This document shows positions 33,916 to 42,879 of a stretch of 64,000 nucleotides of DNA, piece by piece. The first letter of the stretch is position 1. Each line of letters opens with the position of its first letter. The notes under the pieces are model-generated. The model had not been told where the DNA came from, did no database searches, and saw only the letters and a program-made list of their open reading frames with translations. Where the stretch lies: NCBI GenBank assembly GCA_004376055.2, contig CP049016.1, positions 620,001 through 684,000 of the forward strand, written 5' to 3'. This DNA is from Nitrospirales bacterium LBB_01 (GTDB lineage: Bacteria; Nitrospirota; Thermodesulfovibrionia; Thermodesulfovibrionales; Magnetobacteriaceae). Made by a program: the position numbers and the translations under genes.

Positions 33916-35265
33916 TCAGCGCGCCCCTTTGCCAAAGAGAACCGTCTTAACGGTTTCAAACATAATCAGCAAATCCAACATAGAGGAGAGCCGCTTAATG
34001 TAGAAAAGATCGTACTGCAGCTTTATTACGGTATCGTCGTAGGATGCCCCATAGCGGTACTTTATCTGCGCCCAGCCGGTAATTCCGGGTCGTACGCTGT
34101 GTCTGAGGGAGTAGTACGGAATGCTTATGTTAAACCCCTGCACAAAGTCAGGTCTTTCCGGGCGCGGCCCAATAAAACTCATCTCCCCTCTTAGAACATT
34201 TATAAGCTGCGGGAGCTCATCTATCCGAAATTTCCGTATAAACTTTCCAACTCTTGTCACTCTGGGGTCGTTGCTGCTTGCCCACACGGCGCCGTTTGTT
34301 TCGGCGTCAACTTTCATAGAGCGAAATTTTATGATTTTAAAAATTTGACCGTTAAACCCAACCCGATCCTGAGTAAAAAACACAGGGCCTCTTGAGTCAA
34401 GTTTAATCAGCACGGCTGTCAGCGCGCCAATAGGCAGTGAAATTATAAGAATGACAACAGAGATGATTTTATCCGCAATGTGTTTTAATTTTGCGTTATA
34501 GATGTTGTTATTGATTCCGTAAAATGAGGCGTAACTAAGCCATATATCATCAAGGCTAAATACAGGCATCATTGTGGTGAGCTCTTCATACATCTGAGGC
34601 ATATCGTAGATTTCAATACCTTTAAACTTTGCCTCTACAATTGCGGCAAATGTTTCAGCTGTGTGCGTGAGGTCAGAGGCTATGACAATTCTATCCAGTT
34701 TGTCCTCATGAACGAGGGATTTTAAATGTGCTGTTGTGCCTATCGCATTTGAAGTCATATTGTCGTCAATAAAGCCAAGAAACTCAAAATTAGGATTTTC
34801 TCTTATTTTTTCGGCAAGGATTTCTCCATTTTTACCGGCTCCAATGATGACAAGCCGGATTTTACGCTTTGTTTTCTCTATGATCGCTCTAAAAAGCGCT
34901 CTCCAGCCGGATATAAAAGTAAACACAAACGCTGCATTAAGTATAAATATGCCTCTGTGCCAAAATGGAATAATATAAAACAAGACGGCATTAACGGCTG
35001 ATGCCAATAGCACGGCAGAGACAACACGCAACGTGTACCTCTGTCCGGTTGATAGTTCATGAGTTGAATAGAGGTTTAAAACATAGAAGCAAAACAGATG
35101 CACCACAGTGCTTATGATAAGGGCTTTTAAAAAATATGTCGGATTCAGAAACTGATCCATGCGCAAATAGACGGCAAGGAACAAAGACAGAGCAATCAAA
35201 AGCACATCGCCGCAAGCCAACACCATAGCTTTAATGGGGACTATCCTAAAAGAATTTTGAGCCAT
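33916..35265 (-). CDS. Polyprenyl-phosphate sugar phosphotransferase (WcaJ/EpsL-like)
   Basis: 449 residues. Four N-terminal transmembrane helices are followed by a Rossmann-like CoA-binding region (LVIIGAGKNGEILAEKI, about 140-260) and one further helix. The bacterial sugar-transferase domain has FFTQDRVGFNGQIFKIIKFR, DELPQLINVLRGEMSFIGPR and PGITGWAQI. It moves a hexose-1-phosphate onto undecaprenyl phosphate to start a repeat unit. It heads the asnB/glycosyltransferase block, which is therefore an exopolysaccharide or capsule module. Confidence 0.92.
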   Translation of the reverse strand: MAQNSFRIVPIKAMVLACGDVLLIALSLFLAVYLRMDQFLNPTYFLKALIISTVVHLFCFYVLNLYSTHELSTGQRYTLRVVSAVLLASAVNAVLFYIIPFWHRGIFILNAAFVFTFISGWRALFRAIIEKTKRKIRLVIIGAGKNGEILAEKIRENPNFEFLGFIDDNMTSNAIGTTAHLKSLVHEDKLDRIVIASDLTHTAETFAAIVEAKFKGIEIYDMPQMYEELTTMMPVFSLDDIWLSYASFYGINNNIYNAKLKHIADKIISVVILIISLPIGALTAVLIKLDSRGPVFFTQDRVGFNGQIFKIIKFRSMKVDAETNGAVWASSNDPRVTRVGKFIRKFRIDELPQLINVLRGEMSFIGPRPERPDFVQGFNISIPYYSLRHSVRPGITGWAQIKYRYGASYDDTVIKLQYDLFYIKRLSSMLDLLIMFETVKTVLFGKGAR

Positions 35266-35318
35266 ACAGAGCTATTGTATCATAAGCGGCTTGGAAATCA
35301 ATTATCTAAGAGTAATAT

Positions 35319-35924
35319 TTACCCACTTCTTTTAAGAAATTTATCAACAAGAAAATCCCTCAGTTTAGCAGATGCTACAGCTCTGTGGCTTATTTTGTTT
35401 TTAACCTCATCGCCAAGTTCGGCAAAGGTTCTATCATAGCCATCGGGTACAAATATGGGGTCATAGCCAAACCCAAGTGTGCCGCGTGGAGCATCAATAA
35501 TTTTGCCATGCACCTCGCCCATAAAAAACGACTCCACTCCGCCGTCTATAAAACAAAACGCAGAAACATACTTAGCAGTTCTTTTTTCAAGCGGAACATC
35601 CTTAAGGGCAGTGAGAAGCTTAGCGATGTTATCAATATCGGCTGCATTGTTGGCTTTCAATAAATCTGCATACCGTGCCGAATGAACTCCGGGCGCCCCG
35701 TCAAGGGCGTCAACCTCAAGCCCCGAGTCTTCTGAAACCACATACGTGCTAGAGTGCTTATACACAAACAGAGCTTTTATCAAAGCATTGTCACGGTAGT
35801 CATTGCCGTCTTCTACCACAGAGGATAGGTCAACGCCGCCAATAAACTCTATGCCAGTGCCTTTAAACAGCGTGTTTATCTCACGGATTTTCCCTTTGTT
35901 GTTAGTAGCAAGATATATTTTCAT
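35319..35924 (-). CDS. rdgB: XTP/dITP diphosphatase (RdgB/HAM1)
   Basis: 201 residues. The N-terminal [37 protein letters not shown] and [23 protein letters not shown] are diagnostic. It cleans the nucleotide pool of deaminated purines such as XTP and dITP. Its start overlaps the rph stop in ATGA, a frequent rph-rdgB pairing. The C-terminal [14 protein letters not shown] is intact. Confidence 0.95.
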   Translation of the reverse strand: MKIYLATNNKGKIREINTLFKGTGIEFIGGVDLSSVVEDGNDYRDNALIKALFVYKHSSTYVVSEDSGLEVDALDGAPGVHSARYADLLKANNAADIDNIAKLLTALKDVPLEKRTAKYVSAFCFIDGGVESFFMGEVHGKIIDAPRGTLGFGYDPIFVPDGYDRTFAELGDEVKNKISHRAVASAKLRDFLVDKFLKRSG

Positions 35925-36637
35925 GCGGCAAGCGCCTTTTTCTGCATCTCTATTAACTCTCCGATTCCCTTAGAGGCGAGAGAAATCAGAATATCCATAG
36001 TCTCTCTGCTAAATGGGGGGCCCTCGGCTGTCCCCTGAATTTCTACAAATTTTCCTGAACCTGTCATCACTACATTCATATCAACATCGGCAGTGCTGTC
36101 TTCGTCATAACACAAATCAAGCACAGGAGTTCCCTCAACAACTCCAACGCTTACAGCGGCAAGATGGTCTTTAACCACATCTTTGAAAATTATGCCGTTT
36201 TCCTTAGCAAACCTAAGCGCTTCAACAAGGGCAACGTAGGCGCCGGTAATAGATGCTGTGCGAGTGCCCCCATCTGCCTGAATGACGTCGCAATCTATCA
36301 AAATTGTTCGCTCACCGAGGGATTTTAAATCAATCACGGAACGAAGCGCCCGTCCTATTAAGCGTTGAATTTCCTGAGTGCGGCCACTTTGTTTCCCTGA
36401 GCGCGCCTCACGCTGCATTCGCTGATTAGTTGATCGCGGCAGCATCCCGTACTCAGCCGTTATCCACCCTCTGCCTTTGTCCTTTAAAAACGGCGGCACC
36501 GTGTCCTCTATCGTTACCGTACAGATTACTTTAGTGTTGCCTGCGGTAATTAAAACCGAACCCTCGGCGTGCTGCATAACTTTTGTTTCAATCGTTACGG
36601 CTCTTAACTCATCATCTGCTCTGCCATCTGCTCTCAT
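35921..36637 (-). CDS. rph: Ribonuclease PH
   Basis: 238 residues. R-x-DGR at the start, [44 protein letters not shown] (the phosphate-binding Arg region) and [19 protein letters not shown] are all present. It trims the 3' ends of tRNA precursors by phosphorolysis. It lies 32 bases after murI on the same strand and overlaps rdgB. Confidence 0.96.
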   Translation of the reverse strand: MRADGRADDELRAVTIETKVMQHAEGSVLITAGNTKVICTVTIEDTVPPFLKDKGRGWITAEYGMLPRSTNQRMQREARSGKQSGRTQEIQRLIGRALRSVIDLKSLGERTILIDCDVIQADGGTRTASITGAYVALVEALRFAKENGIIFKDVVKDHLAAVSVGVVEGTPVLDLCYDEDSTADVDMNVVMTGSGKFVEIQGTAEGPPFSRETMDILISLASKGIGELIEMQKKALAA

Positions 36638-36669
36638 AGTGTGGTTATTCCTGTCATTGTAAAAAAGGA

Positions 36670-37512
36670 TTAGACGGCAACTGCCGTTTCAAGGGAGGTC
36701 ACCTCAATTTTGGTTATATCCTCTATGGGGTCTTCAAGAAATCGTTTGCCAATTTTTTGGAATCTCTCAGGGCTGTCAGTTACATAATATTTCCTGAAAG
36801 TACCGATTGAGTCTTTTTTAAGAATATCCGAGTCTGATAAAAGCTGTCTGATATTTAACGACTTCTCTATTGCAGAATCTATTAGCGTAACCCCGTCTCC
36901 CATCACGGCTCTTATAACGTTTTTTAAAAGCGGGTAGTGCGTGCACCCGAGCACCAGAGTATCTATCATAGATTGTTTTAAACCGGCAAGATACCGCGCT
37001 GCCACAAGTTGTGTGACGTCTATGTCAAGCCACCCCTCCTCAACAAGCGGGACAAACAGTGGACAGGGTCTCTCAAACACCACAGCAGAGTCGTCAAAAC
37101 TCTGGATTGCTCTTCTGTAAGCGCCGCTTTTAATCGTGGTCTCGGTTCCTATTACTCCTATGCGGCCGTTCCTTGTGGCACTGACCGCTGCCCTTGCTCC
37201 TGAGTCTATAACGCCCAGCGCAGGCACGTCAAACGTCTGCTTTATAACTTCAAGACTGATGGCTGAGGCCGTGTTACAGGCTATTATCAGAAGTTTTATT
37301 CCTTTTTCTATCAGAAAAGAGCTGTTTTCCAGAGAATACTTTGTCACAGTTTCAGGGGAACGTATCCCATAAGGCACACGTGCCGTGTCACCAAGGTATA
37401 TCGTACTTTCGTTAGGAAGCAGAGCGTGTATTGCTTTTAGCACAGTGAGTCCGCCCACTCCGGAGTCAAATATACCGATAGGTTTATCAGCCGTATTTTT
37501 CTCAAGTTTCAT
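36670..37512 (-). CDS. murI: Glutamate racemase
   Basis: 280 residues. [34 protein letters not shown] (first catalytic Cys) and [10 protein letters not shown] (second Cys) are typical. It makes D-glutamate for peptidoglycan. It overlaps the GerMN-domain gene end by 11 bases and lies behind the amidase, so the amidase-GerMN-murI-rph-rdgB set is probably one operon. Confidence 0.96.
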   Translation of the reverse strand: MKLEKNTADKPIGIFDSGVGGLTVLKAIHALLPNESTIYLGDTARVPYGIRSPETVTKYSLENSSFLIEKGIKLLIIACNTASAISLEVIKQTFDVPALGVIDSGARAAVSATRNGRIGVIGTETTIKSGAYRRAIQSFDDSAVVFERPCPLFVPLVEEGWLDIDVTQLVAARYLAGLKQSMIDTLVLGCTHYPLLKNVIRAVMGDGVTLIDSAIEKSLNIRQLLSDSDILKKDSIGTFRKYYVTDSPERFQKIGKRFLEDPIEDITKIEVTSLETAVAV

Positions 37513-38086
37513 TAAATTTTACCTCTTGCGTAAACATTTTTTTCAGTGGATACTTTATATAACAATGGCCGCCGAGGGTATCCTCCTCTTTGCCGTTTAT
37601 GAGTAAAAAAACATCATCTGCTTCAATGTTGCTTGTTATGGTGTCATAGAGGCTCTTTAGCAACAGGAACTCTCCGGCAGTATCTCCCCTGAAATTTCTT
37701 TTTAACTCAGACGATATATCAACATACACTATTCTGTCAACACCGTAGTAAAGCCCAAGAAGTTTAGCTCCCTCAGGAACTCCCTCCTTATCGGCAATAT
37801 GATCACCGCTTAGAAGCTCAGACACTGCCGCTCCAGCTAGTTTCAGAGGTTCAAAGTATTTTTTTGTCTTAACTGAGGCGCTCTTTAATTCCATGCCTTT
37901 ACGATACACCACTGTAAGAGAGGATTCCTCCCCTATTACCTTACCCTGCCCTGCCTCCTTAAGTGCTATAACGCTTTGTGATAAGGGGAAATCGTCTCCT
38001 TTGGACATAAGAACGTATCCAATACCAATGCCTGCCATTACAAATAAAGGTATCAGCAGCAAAAAAATCGTACTACTTTTTCGCAT
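37502..38086 (-). CDS. GerMN-domain lipoprotein-like/anchored protein
   Basis: 194 residues. One N-terminal hydrophobic segment (IFLLLIPLFVMAGIGIGYVL, about 6-25) is followed by a GerMN-type domain with VYRKGMELKSASV, AAVSELLSGDHIADKEGVPE, LGLYYGVDRIVYVDISSEL and FLLLKSLYDTITSNI. This pattern of a beta-strand pair, PEG and VDLS-like strand is the GerMN fold, known from GerM and from LpqB. No lipobox Cys is seen, so it is probably a membrane-anchored periplasmic protein. It overlaps both the amidase gene (14 bases) and murI, indicating coupled cell-wall functions. Confidence 0.8.
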   Translation of the reverse strand: MRKSSTIFLLLIPLFVMAGIGIGYVLMSKGDDFPLSQSVIALKEAGQGKVIGEESSLTVVYRKGMELKSASVKTKKYFEPLKLAGAAVSELLSGDHIADKEGVPEGAKLLGLYYGVDRIVYVDISSELKRNFRGDTAGEFLLLKSLYDTITSNIEADDVFLLINGKEEDTLGGHCYIKYPLKKMFTQEVKFNET

Positions 38087-39053
38087 AAGACACCAAAGCT
38101 GTATAGATAGCTTCTGAAATGGATTTTAAGGTAGCTGCATTATATAAAAAGTCGCTGCTATGTGGAATTTCTATAAGGACTGCTGGGGCTGCTATGGCAC
38201 TAAGGAGCGGCAGCGGCATCTCTCTGTGATAAACCTCAACATCATTAAAAGCCTCCTTAAGCGATGTCTCAAGAGTTTGTGCAAGAGCCAAACTCCTTTC
38301 TGAATACGCGCCCTGCCGCGTATCCACCTTGTACCGTGAGGCTATAGTTTGTGAGCCTACTGGCAGTGTGGTTCTGTAAACTGAAAAATACCTGCCCTCA
38401 GACACATGAAGTGACAGGAATATACTGATGTGCCTCTTTGATGCCTCTGTTATACGCTGCGCAAGTGTCAATGATGAGTCGTCTTTTCTGATTAAAACCG
38501 CTTTTGCTGACCGTACGTTTATCATCTTAGAGAGTTCATTAGCCAAAGACAGTGTAAGAACGCTCTCCTTTGTGTTGCCAACCGGTATGCCTATATCATT
38601 GCCGCCATGCCCGGCATCTATAACGATAATTTGTTGTTTGAGCTCTTTGCCCTCAGGAGGCGCACTCTGCTCTGGTTTCTTGTAGTCTGTTACATACGCA
38701 TCAACCACTAATCTGTAAGGGTTGTTCAACTTTGTTACTTTAATGTTATCAAGATTTTTAACATTTAGATAAATACTGTTGTCTCTGCTGGAAAATTTGA
38801 TACTATCAGGCAATTTTGGAGTCGCAATCGTAAAAGAGTCAAGAAGCGATATCTTTATTACACTGTAAGAGGCTGCAACTTTAGCCTGATTGAGCCATGA
38901 CTCATCGGGCAGTTCAAAAACAAATCGATAGTTGCCTGTCTGTTCGCTAAAGCGCAAAACCACACTGCTGCTTTCCATGGCCATTGCAGCCAACTGCCAT
39001 AACCCAGCCGCAATGACTACAAGCACTGATGAGAGCACATACTTTTTTGTCAC
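38073..39053 (-). CDS. N-acetylmuramoyl-L-alanine amidase (AmiA/AmiC-type)
   Basis: About 326 residues. A signal peptide (SSVLVVIAAGLWQLAAMAM) is followed by an AMIN-like beta domain (about 30-125) and the zinc amidase_3 domain. The latter has IVIDAGHGGNDIG (first His), LTLSLANEL, ILIRKDDSS-like VLIRKDD, FLSLHVSE (His) and AVLIEIPH..FL (catalytic Glu). Family members usually have HAN at the third ligand; here it is LHVSE. GTG 39053 puts the signal peptide at the very N-terminus; a TTG at 39101 would add 16 polar residues. It cleaves the peptide side chain from peptidoglycan, probably in cell separation. Confidence 0.88.
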   Translation of the reverse strand: MTKKYVLSSVLVVIAAGLWQLAAMAMESSSVVLRFSEQTGNYRFVFELPDESWLNQAKVAASYSVIKISLLDSFTIATPKLPDSIKFSSRDNSIYLNVKNLDNIKVTKLNNPYRLVVDAYVTDYKKPEQSAPPEGKELKQQIIVIDAGHGGNDIGIPVGNTKESVLTLSLANELSKMINVRSAKAVLIRKDDSSLTLAQRITEASKRHISIFLSLHVSEGRYFSVYRTTLPVGSQTIASRYKVDTRQGAYSERSLALAQTLETSLKEAFNDVEVYHREMPLPLLSAIAAPAVLIEIPHSSDFLYNAATLKSISEAIYTALVSYAKK

Positions 39054-39125
39054 AACCCTGACATTATAGCATACATGCCCCGCTATATAAAATTGATGCA
39101 ATTGAAATAATTTAGATGTACTTTA

Positions 39126-39134
39126 TGGTATATT
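39126..39134 (+). promoter_or_regulatory. Extended -10 element of Tudor-knot gene 1
   Basis: TGG-TATATT, a TGn plus -10-like hexamer, 50 bases before the start codon. The same string with the same spacing precedes the second paralogue, which makes it likely to be functional. Confidence 0.6.
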
Positions 39135-39184
39135 AATGTGAGTTTGATTTCTGGAATTCGTTGGATTAGAACAAGGAGGTATTA

Positions 39185-39547
39185 ATGGTCACAAAGAAAA
39201 ATTATGGTTTCATGCTTTTTGTTCTTTTGCTGACACTGGTACTAACTCTGAGTTTTGTTGTTGTGTCAGAGGCCTTTGTAAAGGGTGAAAAGGTTAAGGT
39301 GCTGTGGAAAGGCAAGTGGCATTTGGCAACAGTGCTTACTGTTAGGGGAGACTTAACGTATGTACACTATAATGGATACAGAAGGTCATGGAACGAGTGG
39401 GTTGGGCCTGACAGGATAAGAAGCTACAGGCCGGCACCAGTTGCTGTCCCGCCACCTCCTCCAGCGCCAGCGCCAGTTGCTGCGCCGCTACCTCCGCCGC
39501 CACCAAAACCACGACCGCCACTGCCGCCGCCACCCCCATTAAGGTAG
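39185..39547 (+). CDS. Secreted Tudor-knot/chromo-barrel-like protein with Pro-rich tail, copy 1
   Basis: 120 residues. A signal peptide (MLFVLLLTLVLTLSFVVV, about 9-26, cleaved near SEA-F) is followed by a single small beta-barrel (about 31-77): KGEKVKVLWKGKWHLATVL, YVHYNGYRRSWNEWVGPDRI. The W-x-x-G-x-W, Y-x-G-Y, W-x-E-W and D-R-I pattern matches Tudor-knot (MRG15-type chromo-barrel) domains. Eukaryotic versions bind methylated histone tails; the ligand here is unknown. A tail of about 40 residues is almost pure Pro and Ala. AAGGAGG precedes ATG. The ORF ends at TAG in a GC-rich repeat-like tract. The paralogue lies 78 bases downstream. Confidence 0.72.
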   Translation: MVTKKNYGFMLFVLLLTLVLTLSFVVVSEAFVKGEKVKVLWKGKWHLATVLTVRGDLTYVHYNGYRRSWNEWVGPDRIRSYRPAPVAVPPPPPAPAPVAAPLPPPPPKPRPPLPPPPPLR

Positions 39548-39566
39548 GTTATTAGATATGCTTTTA

Positions 39567-39575
39567 TGGTATATT
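39567..39575 (+). promoter_or_regulatory. Extended -10 element of Tudor-knot gene 2
   Basis: TGG-TATATT inside the conserved block TTTATGGTATATTA, again 50 bases before the ATG. Each paralogue thus seems to have its own promoter, duplicated with the gene. Confidence 0.6.
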
Positions 39576-39625
39576 ACTGAGAAGTTAATCTCTGAAATTC
39601 ATTTGGATGTAAAAAGGAGGTATTG

Positions 39626-39955
39626 ATGGTCACAAAGAGACATTATGGTTTCGCACTGATTTTAACTCTGACACTGGCTCTGGGGTTTGCTGTTGTGTCA
39701 GAAGCGTTTACAAAGGGTGAAAAGGTAGAGGTATTATGGAAAGGCACGTGGTATGCGGCAACAGTGCTTAAAGCAAAGGGAGAGCTAACGTATATACACT
39801 ACGATGGCTACAATAATTCGTGGGATGAATGGGTTGGAATTGATAGAATAAGAACCTACGGTGCTGCACCGGTCGCTGCTCCACCACTTCCTCCTACTAC
39901 GACCACCACCGCTCCTCCTAACGTCAACATCAACATTCCTAATCCCTTTAGGTAG
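39626..39955 (+). CDS. Secreted Tudor-knot/chromo-barrel-like protein, copy 2
   Basis: 109 residues. The signal peptide (FALILTLTLALGFAVVSEAF) and the barrel (KGEKVEVLWKGTWYAATVL, YIHYDGYNNSWDEWVGIDRI) are conserved with copy 1. The tail differs: a Pro-Thr stretch (PLPPTTTTTAPP) and an Asn-rich end NVNINIPNPFR. The start MVTK matches copy 1 and is preceded by AAAAGGAGG; a TTG one codon upstream is unlikely. A strong terminator follows. The same fold with different tails suggests that the tails set partner or surface specificity. Confidence 0.72.
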   Translation: MVTKRHYGFALILTLTLALGFAVVSEAFTKGEKVEVLWKGTWYAATVLKAKGELTYIHYDGYNNSWDEWVGIDRIRTYGAAPVAAPPLPPTTTTTAPPNVNINIPNPFR

Positions 39956-39981
39956 CAGCAGGTATAAATTTTGCCGTTATT

Positions 39982-40019
39982 AGGGGGTCTTGCTTTGTTA
40001 GCAGGGCCCCTTTATTTTT
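39982..40019 (+). terminator. Rho-independent terminator after Tudor-knot gene 2
   Basis: AGGGGGTCTTGC-TTTGTTA-GCAGGGCCCCT followed by TTATTTTT. It is an eleven-pair stem, including G-T pairs, followed by a T-rich tract, placed before the chemosensory operon. Confidence 0.85.
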
Positions 40020-40058
40020 GCACTTTATAATTTTACAGCCTTTGTTGTATAATTTTGC

Positions 40059-41612
40059 ATGACGGGTACTCCTTCGTTAACTAACATTCAGAGCTTTATC
40101 TCGGCTCATACAGGGCTCCATGTTGATGAGAAGGATTTGAGTGCTACTATAAATTCACGGTTAAGGCACGTGTCTTTACAGTCGCCTGACGATTACTGCA
40201 CTTTTCTTTCATCGGACACACCTGAAAGCAAACACGAGTGGAAAGTGCTTTATCAGACAATTACTACCGGGGAGAGTTTTTTCTTTAGGGATAAGGGTCA
40301 GTTTTCATTGCTTAGAAATACAATTTTAAGGGAACTTATAGAGCATAACAGAGACAAACGTACCCTCCGGCTTTGGAGTGCTGGCTGCTCTACAGGAGAA
40401 GAGCCATACTCGCTTGCCATTGTGGTTAACGAACTCATTCCGGATATTCACCTATGGGATGTAACTGTCATCGGCACTGATATTAACGAAAACGCTGTAG
40501 AGAAAGCCTCAAGGGGCATCTTTGGCGATTGGTCTTTCCGAATGGTGCCTAAGGATGTGATTGCCACCTATTTTATAAGAAAAAAAGGTAATTATGAAAT
40601 AGAGCCGCGCATACGACGTATGGTTACCTTTAGGCAGGGCAACCTCATTAAAGACAACTACCCAGATATTATCACCGGCATTTTTGACATGGATCTAATC
40701 GTGTGCCGGAATGTGTTTATTTATTTCCAGCCTGAAAACATATCGCTTGCTTTGGGCAAGTTAACAAAGAGCCTGAGAGACGGCGGGTATCTGTTAACCG
40801 GACATGCTGAGCTTCAAGCGGTGCCACACACGGGACTTCTACCAATAGCCTACCCTGATTCCATTATTTTCAGGCGCAGCGATAAAGCCCACAAAAAACA
40901 CACTGAGCTTCCGGTTAATTTCTTACCGGTTCAAAACGTACCCATTCAGCACATACCAGTTCAACAGGTACCAATTAAAAAAGTGGAGAAACACACCGCT
41001 CTGAGAAAACCTGCCGCTCAGGTTATACCCCAAAAGAGCGCTGAAAGGGCGACCGCAGTCCGTCCCTACATACAACCCTCAGGGCCTATCGCCGAATCTA
41101 AAGAGCTGTTAAATGGCGGCAAGTATCCACAGGTTATAGAGAAAATGAGATTTTTTCTAATTGACAATCCAAAACAATCCGAAGCATACGCGCTCCTTGC
41201 CGAGGCATATGCTAATACAGGCGACCTTGCCAATGCTGCCTCTGTCTGTAAAGAGGCCATTGCTATAAATCCGCTTGATACACGCCCGTACTATCTGCTT
41301 GCTCATATTTCGGAGGAGTATGGAAATCACGAAGAGGGAAAGGATATGCTTAAACGGGTCATATATCTTAACCCAAACTGTGTTGCGGCATATCTTGAGC
41401 TAAGCACTATTTACGAAAACACCGGAGACGCCACAAAAGCCCGTAATCTAAAGGAGACTGCGCTTAGTATTCTTGAATCAATGCCGCCTGATATGGAAAT
41501 AGAGTTCTACAGTGGTATGAGAGCAAAAGAGCTGCTTGCAGAATTGAAAAAGTCTCACGCAGCTACCGGTTCACAACGCGGAGCACACAATTTAAAGGTA
41601 AGGAAATCTTAA
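40059..41612 (+). CDS. CheR-type receptor methyltransferase with TPR domain (WspC-like)
   Basis: 517 residues. The N-terminal all-helical CheR domain (about 5-60) and SAM-methyltransferase domain (GESFFFRDKGQF, LWSAGCSTGEEPYSLAIV, VIGTDINENAVEKA, IVCRNVFIYF) give glutamyl methylation of receptors. A Gln/Pro/Val-rich linker (about 285-335) leads into TPR repeats (about 365-500: AYALLAEAYANTGDLANA, AYLELSTIYENTGDA). CheR-TPR fusions are the WspC type. The ATG has no ribosome site; a TATAAT ends six bases before it, so the operon may start with a leaderless mRNA. First gene of a seven-gene chemosensory cluster. Confidence 0.9.
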   Translation: MTGTPSLTNIQSFISAHTGLHVDEKDLSATINSRLRHVSLQSPDDYCTFLSSDTPESKHEWKVLYQTITTGESFFFRDKGQFSLLRNTILRELIEHNRDKRTLRLWSAGCSTGEEPYSLAIVVNELIPDIHLWDVTVIGTDINENAVEKASRGIFGDWSFRMVPKDVIATYFIRKKGNYEIEPRIRRMVTFRQGNLIKDNYPDIITGIFDMDLIVCRNVFIYFQPENISLALGKLTKSLRDGGYLLTGHAELQAVPHTGLLPIAYPDSIIFRRSDKAHKKHTELPVNFLPVQNVPIQHIPVQQVPIKKVEKHTALRKPAAQVIPQKSAERATAVRPYIQPSGPIAESKELLNGGKYPQVIEKMRFFLIDNPKQSEAYALLAEAYANTGDLANAASVCKEAIAINPLDTRPYYLLAHISEEYGNHEEGKDMLKRVIYLNPNCVAAYLELSTIYENTGDATKARNLKETALSILESMPPDMEIEFYSGMRAKELLAELKKSHAATGSQRGAHNLKVRKS

Positions 41613-41613
41613 C

Positions 41614-41721
41614 ATGGAAAGAGTTAGTGAGCTTTTGTATGGGGCTGAGATTGCCACACCCCCTTCGGGGGTTCGCAATGACGGCTCGGGGCTGTGTTAT
41701 TTTTCTGATGGCGGTTCATAA
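41614..41721 (+). pseudogene. 35-codon gene start interrupted by a REP-like element
   Basis: Starts one base after the cheR stop, with AAGGAAATC before ATG. It opens MERVSELLYGAEIAT, then runs straight into the palindromic repeat and stops. The well-placed start suggests a gene between cheR and cheW that lost its body when the repeat arrived, or simply spurious translation. Confidence 0.3.
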
Positions 41722-41772
41722 ATGCGTTTCTTTATCCGTCATTGCGAGGAGCGGCAGCGACGTGGCAATCTC
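41647..41772. repeat. Inverted pair of REP-like palindromes, second copy
   Basis: The left arm is GAGATTGCCACACCCCCTTC to GCAATGAC. The right arm is GTCATTGCGAGGAGCGGCAG to GGCAATCTC. The arrangement is as at 3313-3404, with a spacer of about 55 bases. It separates cheR from cheW within the operon and might modulate expression of the downstream genes. Confidence 0.8.
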
Positions 41773-41813
41773 CTCTTTGCCATTCAGAGTCAAAACTGGA
41801 GTGAGGGTATAAG

Positions 41814-42857
41814 TTGACAACTGATGATATAGCTGTAATACCCTATATCGCTTTTCGCTGCGGCAGGTTTGTTTATGCCGTTGATACGCTCCATGTGAAA
41901 GAAATAATTCATCTGCCGGAGTTTAAACCTGTGGATGAAGCCCCTGAGTATGTGGCAGGACTGGTAAATGTCCGTGGAACCGTTATCCCGCTTATAGATA
42001 TAGACAAACGCTTTGGCCGCAAAGGACACGAGTACGCATTAACCAATAAGGTTATCATCTTCCGGTATAATAGACGGCTTATTGGCGTCATTGTGGATGA
42101 AGTAGAGGATATTTATGACATATCCTCAGATTCTATAGAGAAAGCTCCTATTTATACTGATGAAAAGCTGCACCAAAGCGGCTTTATCGAGCATGTGGCA
42201 AAAATAAATGAAAACATACTTATGATTTTAAGCCACCATAAACTGTTTGACTCCCGTGTGATGGCTGTAATCAGCGAATATGAAGGGCGGGAGGTCTTGG
42301 CGGATGAGTTGCTTTCCTCCGATAAATTACTCTCGTCTGACACCTCAGCCGTTTTTCATAAACGAGCGGTTGCGCTTGCTCCAAAGGATGCCCAACGATA
42401 CGACAGCAGTTCGCTCATGCCTGTTGCCATTGTAGAGCTTGAGGATGAGCTGTTTGGCATTGAGCTTGACGCCGTCCGGGAGTTTATATCCGTCCAGGAG
42501 TACCGGCAGGTGCCATGCTGTCCTTCTCACGTTGTGGGAAACATTAACCTGAGGGGTGAAATAGTAACTCTAATTGATATTCGCAGCACACTTGGACTTT
42601 CCAAAAGCAGCGGCAAGGCTATGGACTCAGCTGTTATTGTAGTAATAGATAACTTTACCGTAGGCATCTGTATAGAATCTCTCAGGGATGTTTTATACCT
42701 GCCGGTTTCGGAGCAAAAGGAGCTTCCGATAGCTATTAAACAGACTAATGAAAGTTTTTTTAAGTGCACCGCCCTTTTTGACGATAAGGCTATTGTGGTG
42801 TTAAACCTGCAAAGCGTTCTTTACAGAGGGTCGTTGATAGTGAATGATATTTTGTAA
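41814..42857 (+). CDS. Double CheW-domain coupling protein
   Basis: 347 residues consisting of two CheW folds: about 8-145 (FRCGRFVYAVDTLHVKEI, LVNVRGTVIPLIDIDKRF) and about 195-335 (VELEDELFGIELDAVREFI, NINLRGEIVTLIDIRSTL). The N-R-G-x-x-(I/V)-P/T-L-I-D-I motif is intact in both halves. It couples receptors to CheA. Wsp systems have two separate CheW proteins, WspB and WspD; one fused protein may serve both roles. The start is TTG 41814, with GGAGTGAGGG upstream. Confidence 0.9.
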   Translation: MTTDDIAVIPYIAFRCGRFVYAVDTLHVKEIIHLPEFKPVDEAPEYVAGLVNVRGTVIPLIDIDKRFGRKGHEYALTNKVIIFRYNRRLIGVIVDEVEDIYDISSDSIEKAPIYTDEKLHQSGFIEHVAKINENILMILSHHKLFDSRVMAVISEYEGREVLADELLSSDKLLSSDTSAVFHKRAVALAPKDAQRYDSSSLMPVAIVELEDELFGIELDAVREFISVQEYRQVPCCPSHVVGNINLRGEIVTLIDIRSTLGLSKSSGKAMDSAVIVVIDNFTVGICIESLRDVLYLPVSEQKELPIAIKQTNESFFKCTALFDDKAIVVLNLQSVLYRGSLIVNDIL

Positions 42858-42879
42858 CCAATATAGGAGGAACTGTTAG

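Noticed and set aside
39342-39539. Minus-strand Val/Ala-rich frame opposite Tudor-knot gene 1
   Set aside because: It is the antisense of the proline-rich tail and has composition bias only.
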